Assembly: GCF_037975245.1 (NCBI RefSeq)
Contig: NC_092575.1
Coordinates: 513,001-577,000, forward strand
From: Apostichopus japonicus
Taxonomy: Eukaryota; Echinodermata; Holothuroidea; Aspidochirotida; Stichopodidae
Length of the DNA stretch: 64,000 bases
Direction: 5' to 3'
The translations under genes and the position numbers were made by a program. A model generated the notes under the pieces. It ran no database searches, was not told the origin of the DNA, and was given only the letters and a program-made list of their open reading frames with translations. The stretch's first letter is position 1. Every line of letters begins with the position of its first letter. Shown piece by piece: positions 13,601-24,800 of this stretch.

Positions 13601-16600
13601 AACAATAAGTTGCTTACTCACTCAACCTCCACCCTTATGTGACAATGTCAGACAGGTCTTCGAAGTGATTTCACGGCTTCCAACCCCCACCCCCTCTAGT
13701 CATGCTAAATGAAAGTACTGAAGAACAACAACACATCTTACAAAAAGCCTGCCAAACTTGTCCGAGAGTATGCCCCACAATGACGATTGGAAGGTCATTC
13801 CTAGGAAAGTCAAAAAAGACAGCATACTAGTTTGTACAACGGAGAGATTCCACGCACACAATAGCTCTGGCTCCAGTACACTTAGAACCAAGATCTCCAT
13901 TGAATCGGATGTCTGTGAAACGAGAAATGATAAAAACTCGTTATTTATTAATTAAGCAAATGAACTTTATGAATGTGTTTGGTCTATGGCATACTTTGTG
14001 TCCAACGGAGGTATAGGCAAGACACCCCCCCCCCCCATCACCTCACACCATTCCCTCATCGTCTACCATGGTACTCTTTTTCAAATGAATATGTAGTTGT
14101 AAATATTTACATATCTTCGTTTTGTTTTGTATCAGATAAGCTGATACAAATTTGTTGCAAAGAGAAAATTGCTTAAAATTAACTAATAAAATTGCACATT
14201 ATTATTTTCTCGATGATGATAAACTTCTTTTATGACTTAGGCTATATTTACTTTATACTATATAATGTATATGATTGGCAATGTATTATATTAGGTTGGA
14301 AAGATATTTACTTACCCATCCTATTATTAATATGAACAGAGCGATAATCTGAAATCTTCCAATCCCAATGAAATCTATTGCTTCTTCCACAGTATACTCT
14401 TCTGTAAAGAAAACAACGCGCAAGTTAATATGAGTGCACGTAATTATTACTATATTATGGTGACACGGGTCACTGCCTTTCATTCAGTTATGACCAATCT
14501 ATTTGGTCACTGTACCATATCCGCAGTATTAGGCACAGAACCGACGATAGGTGGTAATTACTATAGGACATAGACTAACTTATAAGGGTATATTAGTGAA
14601 CTGTGAGCATGTACTTAGGCTATATACATTTTGATACATTTCTGGAGTACCGTATAGTTTGGTATAGATTAATTATCAACATTTTCTCTGGAATCGACCA
14701 ATGGATTCAGTCACTTTAAAACTTTTGATGCATCTCCTTGTATACTGGAATCGTTGGACAGAAGACGTGGCCGTAATTCGTTGGATACATTTGAAGCCTA
14801 CCATGTAGGCCTACGACTTAGTTAATCCATGCAATTGCGTGTGTTAATGAAACAGCCATTCCTCGCGTGGACAATTCATGTTCGATTGAGACTTCGATTG
14901 AAACGATTGGCAGAAAAGTCTCTCGAGTTTGGTAGGGCTTACCGTAAAGTGTACTCTGGATACTTCAGCATAATTTCTGGAGACTCGCGGCACGTTCTAA
15001 TACTAAATTCGTCACTGGTTGCAATGATAATATTAACAAAATAAAGATAGACCAGAGCGAAAACGAACATGACTTCCTTAACTCAACGAAGGCATAAATT
15101 ACTTATGTTTTTGATTGTAACAGTACTTACCACGATTCTGGTTATAACGACGAATTATAAATATGGTAAGACTTGTTTGGGAGACAATATTTTTATCGAA
15201 TTATCTACAGTTTTCTTGTTTTGAAAATACCGGTTGTTATTTAGGCCTGCTTATAGCATACAAGGTCATTTAACATAGGACTGCATATAGAGTCATTTCG
15301 TGTGGCGATTTTGAACTGTTGAACAGATTCCAATCAATACGGTTGATTGAATTAATGAATCAGTTGCTCTATGACATCATTTCAATAAAACAATCAAATC
15401 ATTTTGACTGAAGAAAGAGGAACAAATATTCAATTCCCATACGAACCGTTGTATTGAGATAGATGAAATGTTCACAGTTTGTAACATAGTGAACTTGAAG
15501 CAAATAAGCGTGATGTCATGCTCATACGATATTGCTTTAGCATAGGGGTCAACTGCCATTTCCGGTAAATAATGTGAACTTTTTGAAATATGACATCTAA
15601 AGAACAGAATTTTCAGGTATCAGGTTCTTAAAAGATTTATTTGATTACGTCATAGATACTTCAATGCACTTCCACATTCCAGCTCATTTAACTTCTCAGA
15701 ATGTATCTTAAATTACGAATTTCTTCTGAATCTTAATTCCATGAGGACGAATCAACCAAACATTCGCAGCCTCCGATGTACTCACTTCTCAGGACAGCTT
15801 TTCCGGGACGAACGAACAAGACCGAACGAACAATAACCTCGGTTCTTCGAGCCAGGTAGGTGGTTGGTTTAACTGCTTAAACTTTATGATTTCTCCAAGA
15901 CCCCCCCCACCCTTCCCGATGGTGGTGATCCCCTTCCCGATGGTGGTGATTCCATTCATCTCTCTAACTTGGCAAGATTTGGCAACATGCTAATTGTTCC
16001 GTAATTGTTGTATCGATTTACAATATCTTCAAAATTATAGTCTCCTCACCCAGAAATTGTAACCCGATCCAAACGTCACGTTCATGCAATTTATATTACG
16101 AGTTTCCCGTATGCTCTATGAATCCACAAGTCCATGAGTGGACCTGCTCTAGAGTTGAACACCAAAGAGAGAGAGATATGAATTGATATGATACTCGACC
16201 CCCCTCCGCCCCCAAGCACCTCTTTCACCAATCGCTACGAATCAAACTTTAATATATAACGTATATTCTCCAAAACAAACATACAAAACTGAAGAGAATT
16301 GCAATTCGATTCAGAGCCCCACTTTCATGTTTGTCAGCATGTTGGTTATCCCATACATATACACTATGATGTATATAATGTATTCCGTTACTATCAGTGT
16401 TGTTTCCATTGTTAAATTTGTGTTTTTCTCTCACTCAGAAGCAATGCGACAATGATTGTCAGGAGAAAGTCCAGCGCATGCGGAAGAATCACTTAACAAA
16501 ACAATGTGAACAACTTGGCTTAAGTAAAAAAGATGAAGACGTAAAAGTGACGTCACGACTATTGAAAGAGCTGAATCATTCCATTGTTCTGGAAGAATAC

Positions 16601-19600
16601 AAAGTCATTTATAGTTTCATACCGAAAGCCGGATGTACCAATTGGAAGAGAATACTGCTCCTACTAAAAGGGGTTGTGACGTCAGTAGATGACTTAGAAC
16701 AACATGAAGCCCACTTTTTGGTCAAGAAGAATATGAAACTCTTATCATCATACAAGGTTCAAGAAGCTAGACACATACTGAAATCATATACAAAATTTGT
16801 CTTTGTTCGGAATCCTTTTGCTCGGATTCTGTCCGCCTATAAAGATAAAATTGAGAAACCTACAAAACTGAATCCGAAGTTTCGTGTGTTTTGGAATAGG
16901 AAGATCAATCTTGGACTTGAGAAGAATGCTTCAGTAGTTGGAGATAACACTACGTTTATCCATTATGTGGATTATTTATCAAACCACAGTGTGAACGAAG
17001 ACCATTGGCAAACAATAATAACCTTAAGTCGGCCTTGTGAGGTCCAGTACGATTTTATTGGTAAGATGGAAACACTCGATAGAGATATTAATTTTGTTTT
17101 AAAGAACATCATTCGTAATACTTCGGAGAGAGTACTCTTCAGAACCTCGACTAATCCAACAGGTAGTAGTACTATGCTGGAGAGGTACTTTGCAGGTGTA
17201 CCCCGTCGAAACAAACAAGCATTGTATGATCAATTTAAAAACGATTTCTTGCTCTTTGGATATGATAAACCAGCTGACTTAAATTGATAAATTGTGGCTG
17301 GCTGTTGTATACAACTGTTGTATGCCTGGTTGACGTAATAGTGACAACAAGCTAGTGTGGTGTACCCAACAAGACTCGGTTTAATGACCAGTTTTAAGTT
17401 GTGGGCTGTTGTACCTGGCTGACCTAATAGTTACAACAAGCGTGGTGTACTCGACTGGACTCGGTTACATGACCAGGTTTATATTATGGGATGTTGTACC
17501 TGGTTGACTTAATAGTGACAACAAGCGTGGTGTACTCGACAAGACTCGGTTACATGACCAGCTACAATGGCGTAGGAAGGTACTTTTGAGTGGGGGGGGG
17601 GGGCTGAAGACTGATGGCCGGCCTGGGGGAGGGGTCTTAGGGGAGGGGGTGTCCCCCTCCCCTTTGGAAATTTTTGCATTTCCAGGTGGCCTCAGATGCA
17701 ATTTGGTGCAATATAGCACACTTCAACACCCACTCCATTTTGTAAACTTAATTTTGTATTTTCACCTGGCCTTAGATGCAATTTGGTGCTCCAAATGAGA
17801 TTTTTTTTCTCATTTGGAAATGAAAAAGGGGTTTTCTGACTTGCAAACCGGGGGGGCGGAATGATACTTCCGCCCCTCCACATTTTTCACTGGGGGGCTG
17901 GCGCCCCCCAGCCCCCCGGTTCCTACGCCCTTGACCAGCTATATATTGTGGAATGTTGTACCTGGCTGACCTAATAGTTACAACAAGCGTGGTGTACTCG
18001 AAAAGACTCGGTTACATGACCAGGTTTATATTATGGGATGTTGTACCTGGTTGACTTAATAGTGACAACAAGCGTGGTGTACTCGACAAGACTCGGTTAC
18101 ATGACCAGCTATATATTGTGGAATGTTGTACCTGGCTGACCTAATAGTTACAACAAGCGTGGTGTACTCGACAAGACTCGGTTACATGACCAGCTATATA
18201 TTGTGGAATGTTGTACCTGGCTGACCTAATAGTTACAACAAGCGTGGTGTACTCGAAAAGACTCGGTTACATGACCAGGTTTATATTATGGGATGTTGTA
18301 CCTGGTTGACTTAATAGTGACAACAAGCGTGGTGTACTCGACAAGACTCGGTTACATGACCAGCTATATATTGTGGAATGTTGTACCTGGCTGACCTAAT
18401 AGTTACAACAAGCGTGGTGTACTCGACAAGACTCGGTTACATGACCAGCTATATATTGTGGAATGTTGTACCTGGCTGACCTAATAGTTACAACAAGCGT
18501 GGTGTACTCGAAAAGACTCGGTTACATGACCAGGTTTTAGTTGTGGGCTGTTGTACCTGGCTGACCTAATAGTGGCAACAAGCGTGGTGTACTCGACTAG
18601 ACTCGGTTTAATGACCAGTTTTATATTGTGGGATGTTGTACCTGGCTGACCTAATAGTTACAACAAGCGTGGTGTACTCGACAAGACTAGGTTTAATGAC
18701 CAGGTTTATATTATGGGATGTTGTACCTGGCTGACCTAATAGTGACAACAAGCGTGGTGTACTCGACAAGAGTCGGTTACATGACCAGGTTTATATTGTG
18801 GGATGTTGTACCTGGTTGACCTAATAGTGACAACAAGCGTGGTGTACTCGACAAGACTCGGTTACATGACCAGGTTTATATTGTTGGATGTTGTACCTGG
18901 CTGACCTAATAGTGACAACAAGCGTGGTGTACTCGACAAGACTCGGTTACATGACCAGGTTTAGCGATATATCCGATGTAAATTAATAGTCTACGATTAC
19001 CTGGTGATGTGTTCTATCAAATTACAATAATTGGTAATATGGAATAAATATCAGATGAGCTATGCAGGGGCGGATGCAGGATTTTTTACAGGGGGGGGGG
19101 GTCTGACTGGTCCAGCCGCGCCTGATCGAAAGACTATCTAAGCAGAGCGCCACCATCAGTTGGCTCGGAGCGTACCAGAAAAATTTTGGCTTTACAAACC
19201 CCCCCAGATTGCCGGAAACGGCACTTCCCGAGTATTCTAAGCTGCATGTACCTAGCCTGAAAATATGGATCTCATGTCTGCAATTTCTCAATTGATGAGA
19301 AAAAAACAATCTATGAAATATGGTAATACATATCAGATGAGTTGAGATGATACAAAAATCATAATGCCTTTAGCCACCAATCCCCCTCCCGTTCCGTCAC
19401 CACTGTTTGATGCAGGGCCGGATCCAGGATTCTGGAAGGGTGAGGGGTTTGGCCTCCAGTGATCCTAGGGTCTAAGAGGAGTGGGTTTCCCTCTATCCAT
19501 TGTGAAATTCTTGGATATTTAAGTACAACAGGGACACCCCTTTAATTTAGCCATTCAAAGCACCTACAAAAACTCACTCGAAATGTATCTGCATCATTAC

Positions 19601-21806
19601 GAGTTAGCTACTTTTATTGATGATCTATTCATGGTAGATTGGAGAGAACAAACGCCGTGGATGTTTTTCAATGAACTTTCGGACCACTTCGTCAGTGTCG
19701 ATAGGAGTGTTATAATACGTGTTCATGAGAACAAGAGCTGTGAGACGTTCCTTGCCCATTGTTGATCGAAGAACAGTTTTATGCCTTCTCAACGCAGAAA
19801 ACGATCTCTCATGAAGAATTCGTCGGCGCATCCTATGCATCCTACCGCTCTGCCACCTCACCGCCCAAAACAATTCGAACACCACCTCAATTTTGAAACT
19901 TTTCGGTCTGAAAATTGAGATTTTTAGGCATTTTTTGCACGTGTAACACGCGTGCACACTATAGTTCATTTGACGGAAAAGACACACCTGGCTGACTTGT
20001 AAGGATAACCGCCCTTCTGACGTCCTACATGTTTAAAATTGGCGTTTAATTTAAATATTTGTTTTCTCTCTCTTTTTTTTCTCTTTTTTTTTGGCCAAGA
20101 GCAGGGGGGGGGGTCCGGACCCCCTGGACCCCCCTGGATCCGCGCCTGCTATGTAGGACCACTAGTTAAAGGTGGAATAAGTTACGGTAACTCTATGATA
20201 AACAAGAAATATCGTTACATGCTCCTTGAGATAGTTAACTTTAACCAAAAGGAGACTTTGGTAAAAGACGCACCGAGAATTTACACTAATGTATCAATCA
20301 GTCGGCCCTGCAGAGTGATCGACTCAATGCAGACGAGTTACCATAGCAATCAAGTTATTGTCGTGTTAACTTGCAATATCTATGGTAACTCAGTAGCCTA
20401 CCAGCCATCCTACCAGTAAATTTAGGGTGTATGCATATCTGTCGCTCACACACACATACACGCACAACCCTGTTATATATAGGTATAATAACATAAGAAA
20501 TCACGGCTTCAAAAGAAGTTTTTGCATCGCCTTGTATTTGTGTGTGTGTGGTGTGTTTGCTATTGTGGTCAATATTCCACAGACGAACAATAAGAGTCTA
20601 CACAGTACTTATTTGCATAAAAAGCTACCTTTATTGTAATCATGGGTATCTTGTGTCGGCAATGGCAGAATATTTATCAAACATAACAAGTGATATGGTA
20701 TTGATGGAATTGACATATAGCTTCTCTTTTTTGTCGTGGTTGTAAAATTGGGTTAATAAGTAGTTGATTACCATAGCGACTATAGATCATACCCAATATT
20801 CTATTGAGCTTCACCAGCAGACATATGTGGCATACACGCATATATCAGTAATCAACATGATATGTTTTCAAGTTCAATATTTTAGCTCATTTTTGATTCA
20901 GTGTGACCAATCAATCTCTCAGTCATTCAGTCACTCAATCGTTCTTCTTTCCCGCGTGCCAGTTCTTATTAATTCCAAGTGAAAATTAGTTGCAATCATG
21001 GCGTTTGAAATCAGTTCAGAACATCCATGCACTACTACCTTACTGAAGGAGTCAAGTTAAGTATTAACGACTGCAATTACACTTTCATTGTGAAATGTGC
21101 AGGCAAGGAGTTACTGATCAGGTGGCTTTATGCTTTATGTGACATAAAGTTATAACTCGACCCGCCGACTCCAGTTTTGAGTCCCAAATATCCAGTGGCG
21201 TAGGAAGGTACTTCTGAGTGGGGGTGGGCTGAAGACTGATGGCCGGCCTGGGGGAGGGGTCTAAGGGGAGGGGGTGCCCCCCTTTGAATTTTTTTTTGCA
21301 TTTCCAGGTGGCCTCAGATACAATTTGGTGCAACATAGCACACTTCAACACCCACTCCATTTTTAAAATAAGTTTGCATTTTCACCTGGCCTTAGATGCA
21401 ATGTGGTGCTCCAAATGAGATTTTGTTCTCATTTGGAAATGAAAAAGGGGTTTTCTGACTTGCGAAGCGGGGGGGGGGTAGGAATGATACTTCCGCCCCT
21501 CCATATTTTTCACTGGGAGGGGGGCTGGCGCCCCCCAGCCCCCCGGTTCCTACGCCCTTGAAAATATCCCTGGTCCATGATCACGAGTCCACACAAGCTC
21601 GAGTTGGATTCAGGATTCGAGTGCTATATATACAACTGAAATGACGTCCATGTTTGCATGCTCGATTCGAGACAATAAATTCACTGTTCAGGAAATTTAT
21701 GATTCTTGAAATTAAACAAATTTTCGTATATAAACTCACCTTCTTCCTTGTCATTATGTCCACGAAGCTGATCCATCCCATAGTCTTTGGTTCTTTTCGC
21801 CGGCAT
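5677..21806 (-). CDS. SVOP-like: SVOP-type synaptic vesicle 2-related protein (MFS transporter), 15 exons
   Basis: Exons in transcript order: 21740-21806, 14316-14401, 13742-13912, 12943-13067, 12340-12403, 11874-11999, 11244-11378, 10720-10793, 10151-10227, 9521-9619, 8559-8673, 7753-7834, 7148-7237, 6117-6227 and 5677-5703. All phases agree and give 482 residues, close to human SVOPL and shorter than SVOP (548). Family marks: YTVEEAIDFIGIGRFQ and SDSMEILVLSVLEPEL in TM1; MFS motif A GILSDKFGR (about 98-106) with its second-half counterpart IDVYGRK (about 350-356); WLPESPHFYMSSGRPEKA; a short Cys-rich loop (NPCSSCVISDFECHDEC) instead of the long SV2 luminal loop; YTPEVYPTRVRAL; and LFLPETKGKPIP. 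These match SVOP rather than organic-cation SLC22 proteins. The substrate of SVOP is not established; in vertebrates it sits in synaptic vesicle membranes. Start: ATG at 21806 with a phase-1 donor GAAG/GTGAGT that exactly completes GAA in exon 2. The last exon is only 27 bp (FGRADPAA, stop) behind a strong pyrimidine tract and is the least certain part. Intron 1 (7.3 kb) contains an opposite-strand gene. Confidence 0.88.
6531..6714. repeat. 64-bp inverted repeat with 53-bp loop (foldback)
   Basis: The left arm at 6531-6594 (CTATCTCCACCCTCAACCCA through CTACTTTTAGCA) is matched in reverse complement by 6648-6714 with few differences. The loop carries TATGGCATTCCGTA, a motif that reappears at about 7128-7140 next to exon 13 of the SVOP-type gene. 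This suggests a MITE or foldback element within that intron. No target duplication was identified. Confidence 0.85.
6724..7143. repeat. 213-bp tandem duplication built of about 20-bp TTGGACATGCTTATATTA units
   Basis: Two long units start at about 6724 and 6937 with CAAACGCCAAAATGTTCCCC. Each ends in a run of short repeats containing TTTGGACATGCTTATATTAG. The second unit ends within a few bases of the exon 13 splice donor (minus-strand GTAAGG at 7147-7142), so the array begins almost at the 5' end of that intron. Confidence 0.9.
8024..8566 (-). repeat. 50-bp tandem repeat copying the exon 11 end and donor of the SVOP-type gene, split by a hAT element
   Basis: On the minus strand the unit contains GAAAACAG/GTAAGAT. 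The real exon 11 junction (8559/8558) is one copy. Further copies of the plus-strand string TCTTACCTGTTTTC lie at about 8502, 8106 (TCTTTCCTG) and 8056 (TCTTACTTG), spaced 50-51 bp, with a partial unit at 8024. The array is interrupted by the insertion at 8128-8470. Confidence 0.85.
8128..8470. mobile_element. non-autonomous hAT-like element (343 bp)
   Basis: It has termini CAGGGGCGTCGGAAGC and GCTCCGACGCCCCTG, an inverted repeat typical of hAT elements. The flanks are ATCTC-rich copies of the host 50-bp array, so a target duplication is blurred: a 5-bp overlap ATCTC is visible where hAT elements normally make 8. An internal block (CTCCCAGATTGCAGGAAATGG and ACTTCCCGAG) is shared with elements at 19065 and 25017. 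No coding capacity. Confidence 0.75.
10064..10139. repeat. (AT)n microsatellite next to exon 9 donor
   Basis: About 38 AT dinucleotides. It begins about 6 nt inside the intron from the minus-strand donor GTAAGT at 10150-10145. Confidence 0.95.
10619..10687. repeat. (AT)n microsatellite next to exon 8 donor
   Basis: About 34 AT dinucleotides. It lies roughly 27 nt inside the intron from the minus-strand donor GTAAGA at 10719-10714. Confidence 0.95.
15069..17287 (+). CDS. HNK-1/CHST8-14-type carbohydrate sulfotransferase, nested in SVOP intron 1
   Basis: The catalytic part is one exon, 16439-17287 (282 residues), behind the acceptor TTTTTCTCTCACTCAG. It contains the 5'-phosphosulfate loop FIPKAGCTNWKR, the 3'-phosphate motif FVFVRNPFARILSAYKDK, the segment YDFIGKMETLDRDINFVL, and the C-terminal block LYDQFKNDFLLFGYDKP. 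All are diagnostic of the Golgi sulfotransferase family that transfers sulfate from PAPS to glycan sugars; which sugar cannot be read here. Several N-glycosylation sequons are present. Upstream, 15793-15855 is a clean phase 0/0 exon (DSFSGTNEQDR through GSSSQ) that joins directly to KQCDNDCQ. A start exon at 15069-15165 encodes a short basic end and one membrane helix (MTSLTQRRHKLLMFLIVTVL), as expected for a type II Golgi protein, with donor ATG/GTAAGA in phase 1. Phases require a further exon of 3n+2 bases; 15617-15702 (TTTCAG acceptor, weak donor AAT/GTATCT) would fit but is unproven. The catalytic exon is sure, the 5' exons less so. Confidence 0.85.
17288..18962. repeat. 85-bp satellite array, about 15 copies, abutting the sulfotransferase stop codon
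   Basis: The unit includes TGTTGTACCTGGCTGACCTA, ATAGTGACAACAAGCGTGGT and GTACTCGACAAGACTCGG. The first, most diverged unit starts within a few bases of the TGA at 17285-17287. CDS-end sequence (ACCAGCTGAC, ATTGTGGCTGG) resembles the unit phase (GACCAGCTATATATTGTGG), so the array may have been seeded by the gene end. A block of about three units is repeated almost identically at about 18000, 18260 and 18500. One hAT element is inserted at 17565-17933. Confidence 0.93.
17565..17933. mobile_element. non-autonomous hAT element with intact 8-bp target duplication
   Basis: Ends are CAATGGCGTAGGAA and TTCCTACGCCCTTG, flanked by the perfect 8-bp duplication ACCAGCTA (17557-17564 and 17934-17941). 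The duplication sequence belongs to the host 85-bp satellite, so the element landed in a pre-existing array. The body is G/C-run-rich at both ends with no coding capacity. It is about 90% like the copy at 21193-21560 by eye. Confidence 0.92.
19065..19260. mobile_element. truncated hAT-like element fragment
   Basis: It starts with CAGGGGCGGATGCAGG and carries the core AGAGCGCCACCAT, GCTCGGAGCGTACC, AGATTGCCGGAAACGGCACTTCC, which it shares with elements at 8128 and 25017. No matching right end was found before the next element begins. Confidence 0.6.
19413..20148. mobile_element. degenerate hAT transposon with transposase remnant
   Basis: Terminal inverted repeats are CAGGGCCGGATCCAGG on the left and CCTGGATCCGCGCCTG on the right. 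A minus-strand hAT transposase end lies inside. The 8-bp flanks (GTTTGATG and CTATGTAG) do not match, so one border may be rearranged or the two ends may come from neighbouring elements. Confidence 0.7.
19640..19812 (-). pseudogene. hAT transposase C-terminal dimerisation domain, fragment
   Basis: The minus strand reads ERSFSALRRHKTVLRSTMGK, then ERLTALVLMNTYYN, DTDEVVRKFIEKHPRRL. This is the hallmark hAT C-terminal (dimerisation) segment found in ZMYM1-like and P52rIPK-like transposases. The upstream part (RWQSGRMHRMRRRILH) does not continue the family pattern and the zinc finger and catalytic core are missing, so this is a dead remnant. Confidence 0.85.
21193..21560. mobile_element. non-autonomous hAT element, second copy of the 17565 family
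   Basis: Ends are CAGTGGCGTAGGAA and TTCCTACGCCCTTG. The flanks CAAATATC and AAAATATC are an 8-bp duplication with one mismatch. The internal sequence follows the 17565 copy throughout (GGCCTCAGATACAATTTGG, CTCCAAATGAGATTTTG). Confidence 0.9.
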
Positions 21807-24800
21807 TGCGAACTAAATAATTATAAGACATATAAATGCTCTTGTTTATGTAAAGAAAATAATGGAACAACGAGAGGTTTCATCAAATTCATGGCTTGCA
21901 TATGTTTGCATTTATTTTTATGAGGTAATAGGAACGGAATCTTAAGGATTATTTCAGTGGGGGAGAGTATAGACCTGAGGTTGATTCGGACACCGTTGTG
22001 CAAGATTTTCTCTCAGCCTTTTCGACATTGAGAAGCAAATAGACTTTCCGAAGCCTGTTCATGAGTGGAATGTTTCTTTCTTTTGCAAGTCTGAAAGGAG
22101 AGTTCAACGTGGATTTAGTTAGCAAGTTTATCAGCATTGAAAGGGGGGAGAAGATAACTCTGGAAGGATATACGTGCGATTGGTTCCCAGTACTTCAAAT
22201 GCGTGAAAATGTGAATAGGCATTCTGTTCTGCGATTTTGACTTTATGACACAATTGCAGGCTGGCTTTACATTCCTTTCCATAAATGTGTGGCAGAGAAA
22301 TTGCACGATAAAACACGTAAATTTAATTTGTATCAAGTATTTGAGAACGAAATATGAAAAACCAATATCATCCAGAACTGGTAATTTGTGAGTTCTTAAA
22401 ATAATTCAGTGAAATTAATCATTGATGGTACATATTGGTGTTATATAAACACGACTTATATATCTATATACGTCTCAGTATATATAGGTCTAACCCACAC
22501 AAATTTCAGAATTATATATACTTCTTACTATACCGTTAGATAATATAACTGTGCATTAACGTGGCTGACAAAGAGAAGCGATATGCTTTACCGCAAGTTG
22601 TGAGCTATGGTATATAAGTAATGATATTTATGTGATTTAGATGGTATAGATTTGCCATTGCACAACGATGTTCGTCAATTCTCATTGTAATAATCCAGAA
22701 ACAAAGCCTTGGTATGAAATCCCCAAAAATTGATCCACTCTCAGACCCTGCCGGCCCCCCTTGGGACGTACCATGTGACTATGACGGTGGTTACTGCTAA
22801 TTTAATGGCAATATCACGAATCTGTAAGGTATACTACACATATAGCCAAAGGCCGAGAATCTACTCTTCGGTATGTACTATATACAGAAGAAGAAAAAAT
22901 AGTTATAGCATCACACGTTCTGTAGGCTACAAACTAAATCGGGAATATCTTCTAAACAAAATATCACAGTTGTCTGGTTCAAGTTCACATTACATCTCTT
23001 CGTGTTTGATGTATAACAACTAAATACAAAGCAACGGGAAATGTCTCGCATAGGGATGGCCTTGCTTAGGTACATATGGGCCAAGCTTCAGTCCCCTTCA
23101 TCTTCGCTTAGCAACCCCTCAAAATTCCAGACCATGCTCGTAACCAGGCCTTGGCTCAAAGGGGACCCCCCCCCCTGCCCAAGCAGACTACACCCCGTTA
23201 CATGTGCCACCATCACAAAACTTCACAAGTTACGGGCAGGTGTATTGTGCTCCCCTTTTATGTTTGTTGGTGCTCCTCGTATGGTTATGCCCTCATTGTA
23301 TGGTTAGTGCCCCTCGCCTTATATGGACGTTTCCCTTCATTGAGAGATACAGGATGATTACTCTTATGGAATGGATTACAATTTCACTAGGTTCTAGTGA
23401 GCGAGGTTTTGTCATTTTCTTAAACATTTACGTTATGATCTTTAAGAGAAAATGATACATACACAAGGTATCATTGTATTCCACACATAACTGAATATAG
23501 ACAAGATCTTATTCTGATAATTGGATCTCACATTCGTCTTGGATTTCAACAGATGATGATTTCAAGTAATCTCAGGCTATTAATATTATGATGGAGACCA
23601 GAGATATAATGAAAAAGCATTCTCTCGAGTAATTATACGAAACTGTGAATAGCTCCACTCTCCGGCAATGTCACACTAAACAAATTTGTTCAGTCACACC
23701 TTAATGTGTGACTGAATTTAATTCCGTCTGTTGAGGATTGAGCTACGAGATATTAGTGGTGAATAACTGTAGTTTCATGAGGAATGCCGGATACACGTAA
23801 CAGAAGCAGTAAATGCAGGCTCCACTCTCGAGCATTAATGTCATACTAAACAAACGTATGACTTGCTCAAGACCATAGAGGAATGAGGCACGGGGACATT
23901 AAGCTGTTATTGACTCGATTCTCCAGCCTGTATGACTCCATCAGCCAGAAACCTACGATAGAACACTCAATCACATCACCTCGTTGGGATAATTGTTATT
24001 TTATATAATTTTAAATAATTTGAGTTACATGGTCGGAGTCAATTTATACACGTCTTGGCGTTTCTAAGCCTTGCCCCCCTCCCCTCCCCCAACCCACACC
24101 TTACCCACCTTAAATTTAAAGAAGGCCACATTAAGATTGTTTATCAACTTGGCAGCTTTAATCAACTCACCTCTTCGAGAGACAATGGAAGACCAAGTTT
24201 GTTTCTTTTTCCTCCAAACTATCGAACCGGTACGAATTCCGTTTTGTAGCTAGCTCCGCATTGTAAATAGTAGGCCTACTGTGCAGAAGAAGTAGGCTAT
24301 AGTTCCGTATCCAGTAATATCTATCGTTGTAATGGAGGCGGTGAGTTGTATATGTTAACAGAACACGTACATCGTTTTGTACCAACTTAAAAAACAGAAA
24401 GTACAGGAAAGCATGCCCGTACTGTGATAACACCCGTGTGATACACTTGCATAGTCAACGCAGGGAATTGTTTCTGCCTATATTCTAATCTGTACTCTAC
24501 ATAGTGGGGCTACTTCCACGCACTGCTACCTGTGTAATTCATCGCAGTGTGGTTAAAATTTAATGATAGCTCCTACAGAAATTTTATAAAGGAGAGAAAC
24601 ATATCATCGGCACTGCTTATAGTTTATTAGGTAAACATATATAAAAGACGAGTAATGTATGGTCATCAAGGGTGAATTACCGAGTGCACAACAACACAAT
24701 TAAACTTGATAAATCAATCAGACTTTACATAACCGACCCTGAAGCGAAATTTCTCCTGACTGAAACCCTTTAAACGCTATCATGGTAAACTTGCCATTGC

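Noticed and set aside
7148-14401. Reading the minus-strand transporter as an SLC22 organic cation transporter
   Set aside because: Residue patterns (SDSMEILVLSVLEPEL, YTPEVYPTRVRAL, short Cys-rich loop) match SVOP/SV2 better than OCT/OAT proteins, which have a large glycosylated loop after TM1.
22000-22340. Coding-looking minus-strand segments (for example MERNVKPACNCVIKS, RKVYLLLNVEKAER)
   Set aside because: Two overlapping short frames with no family I could recognise, no clear splice sites and no link to the SVOP start exon. A decayed transposon is possible but unsupported.
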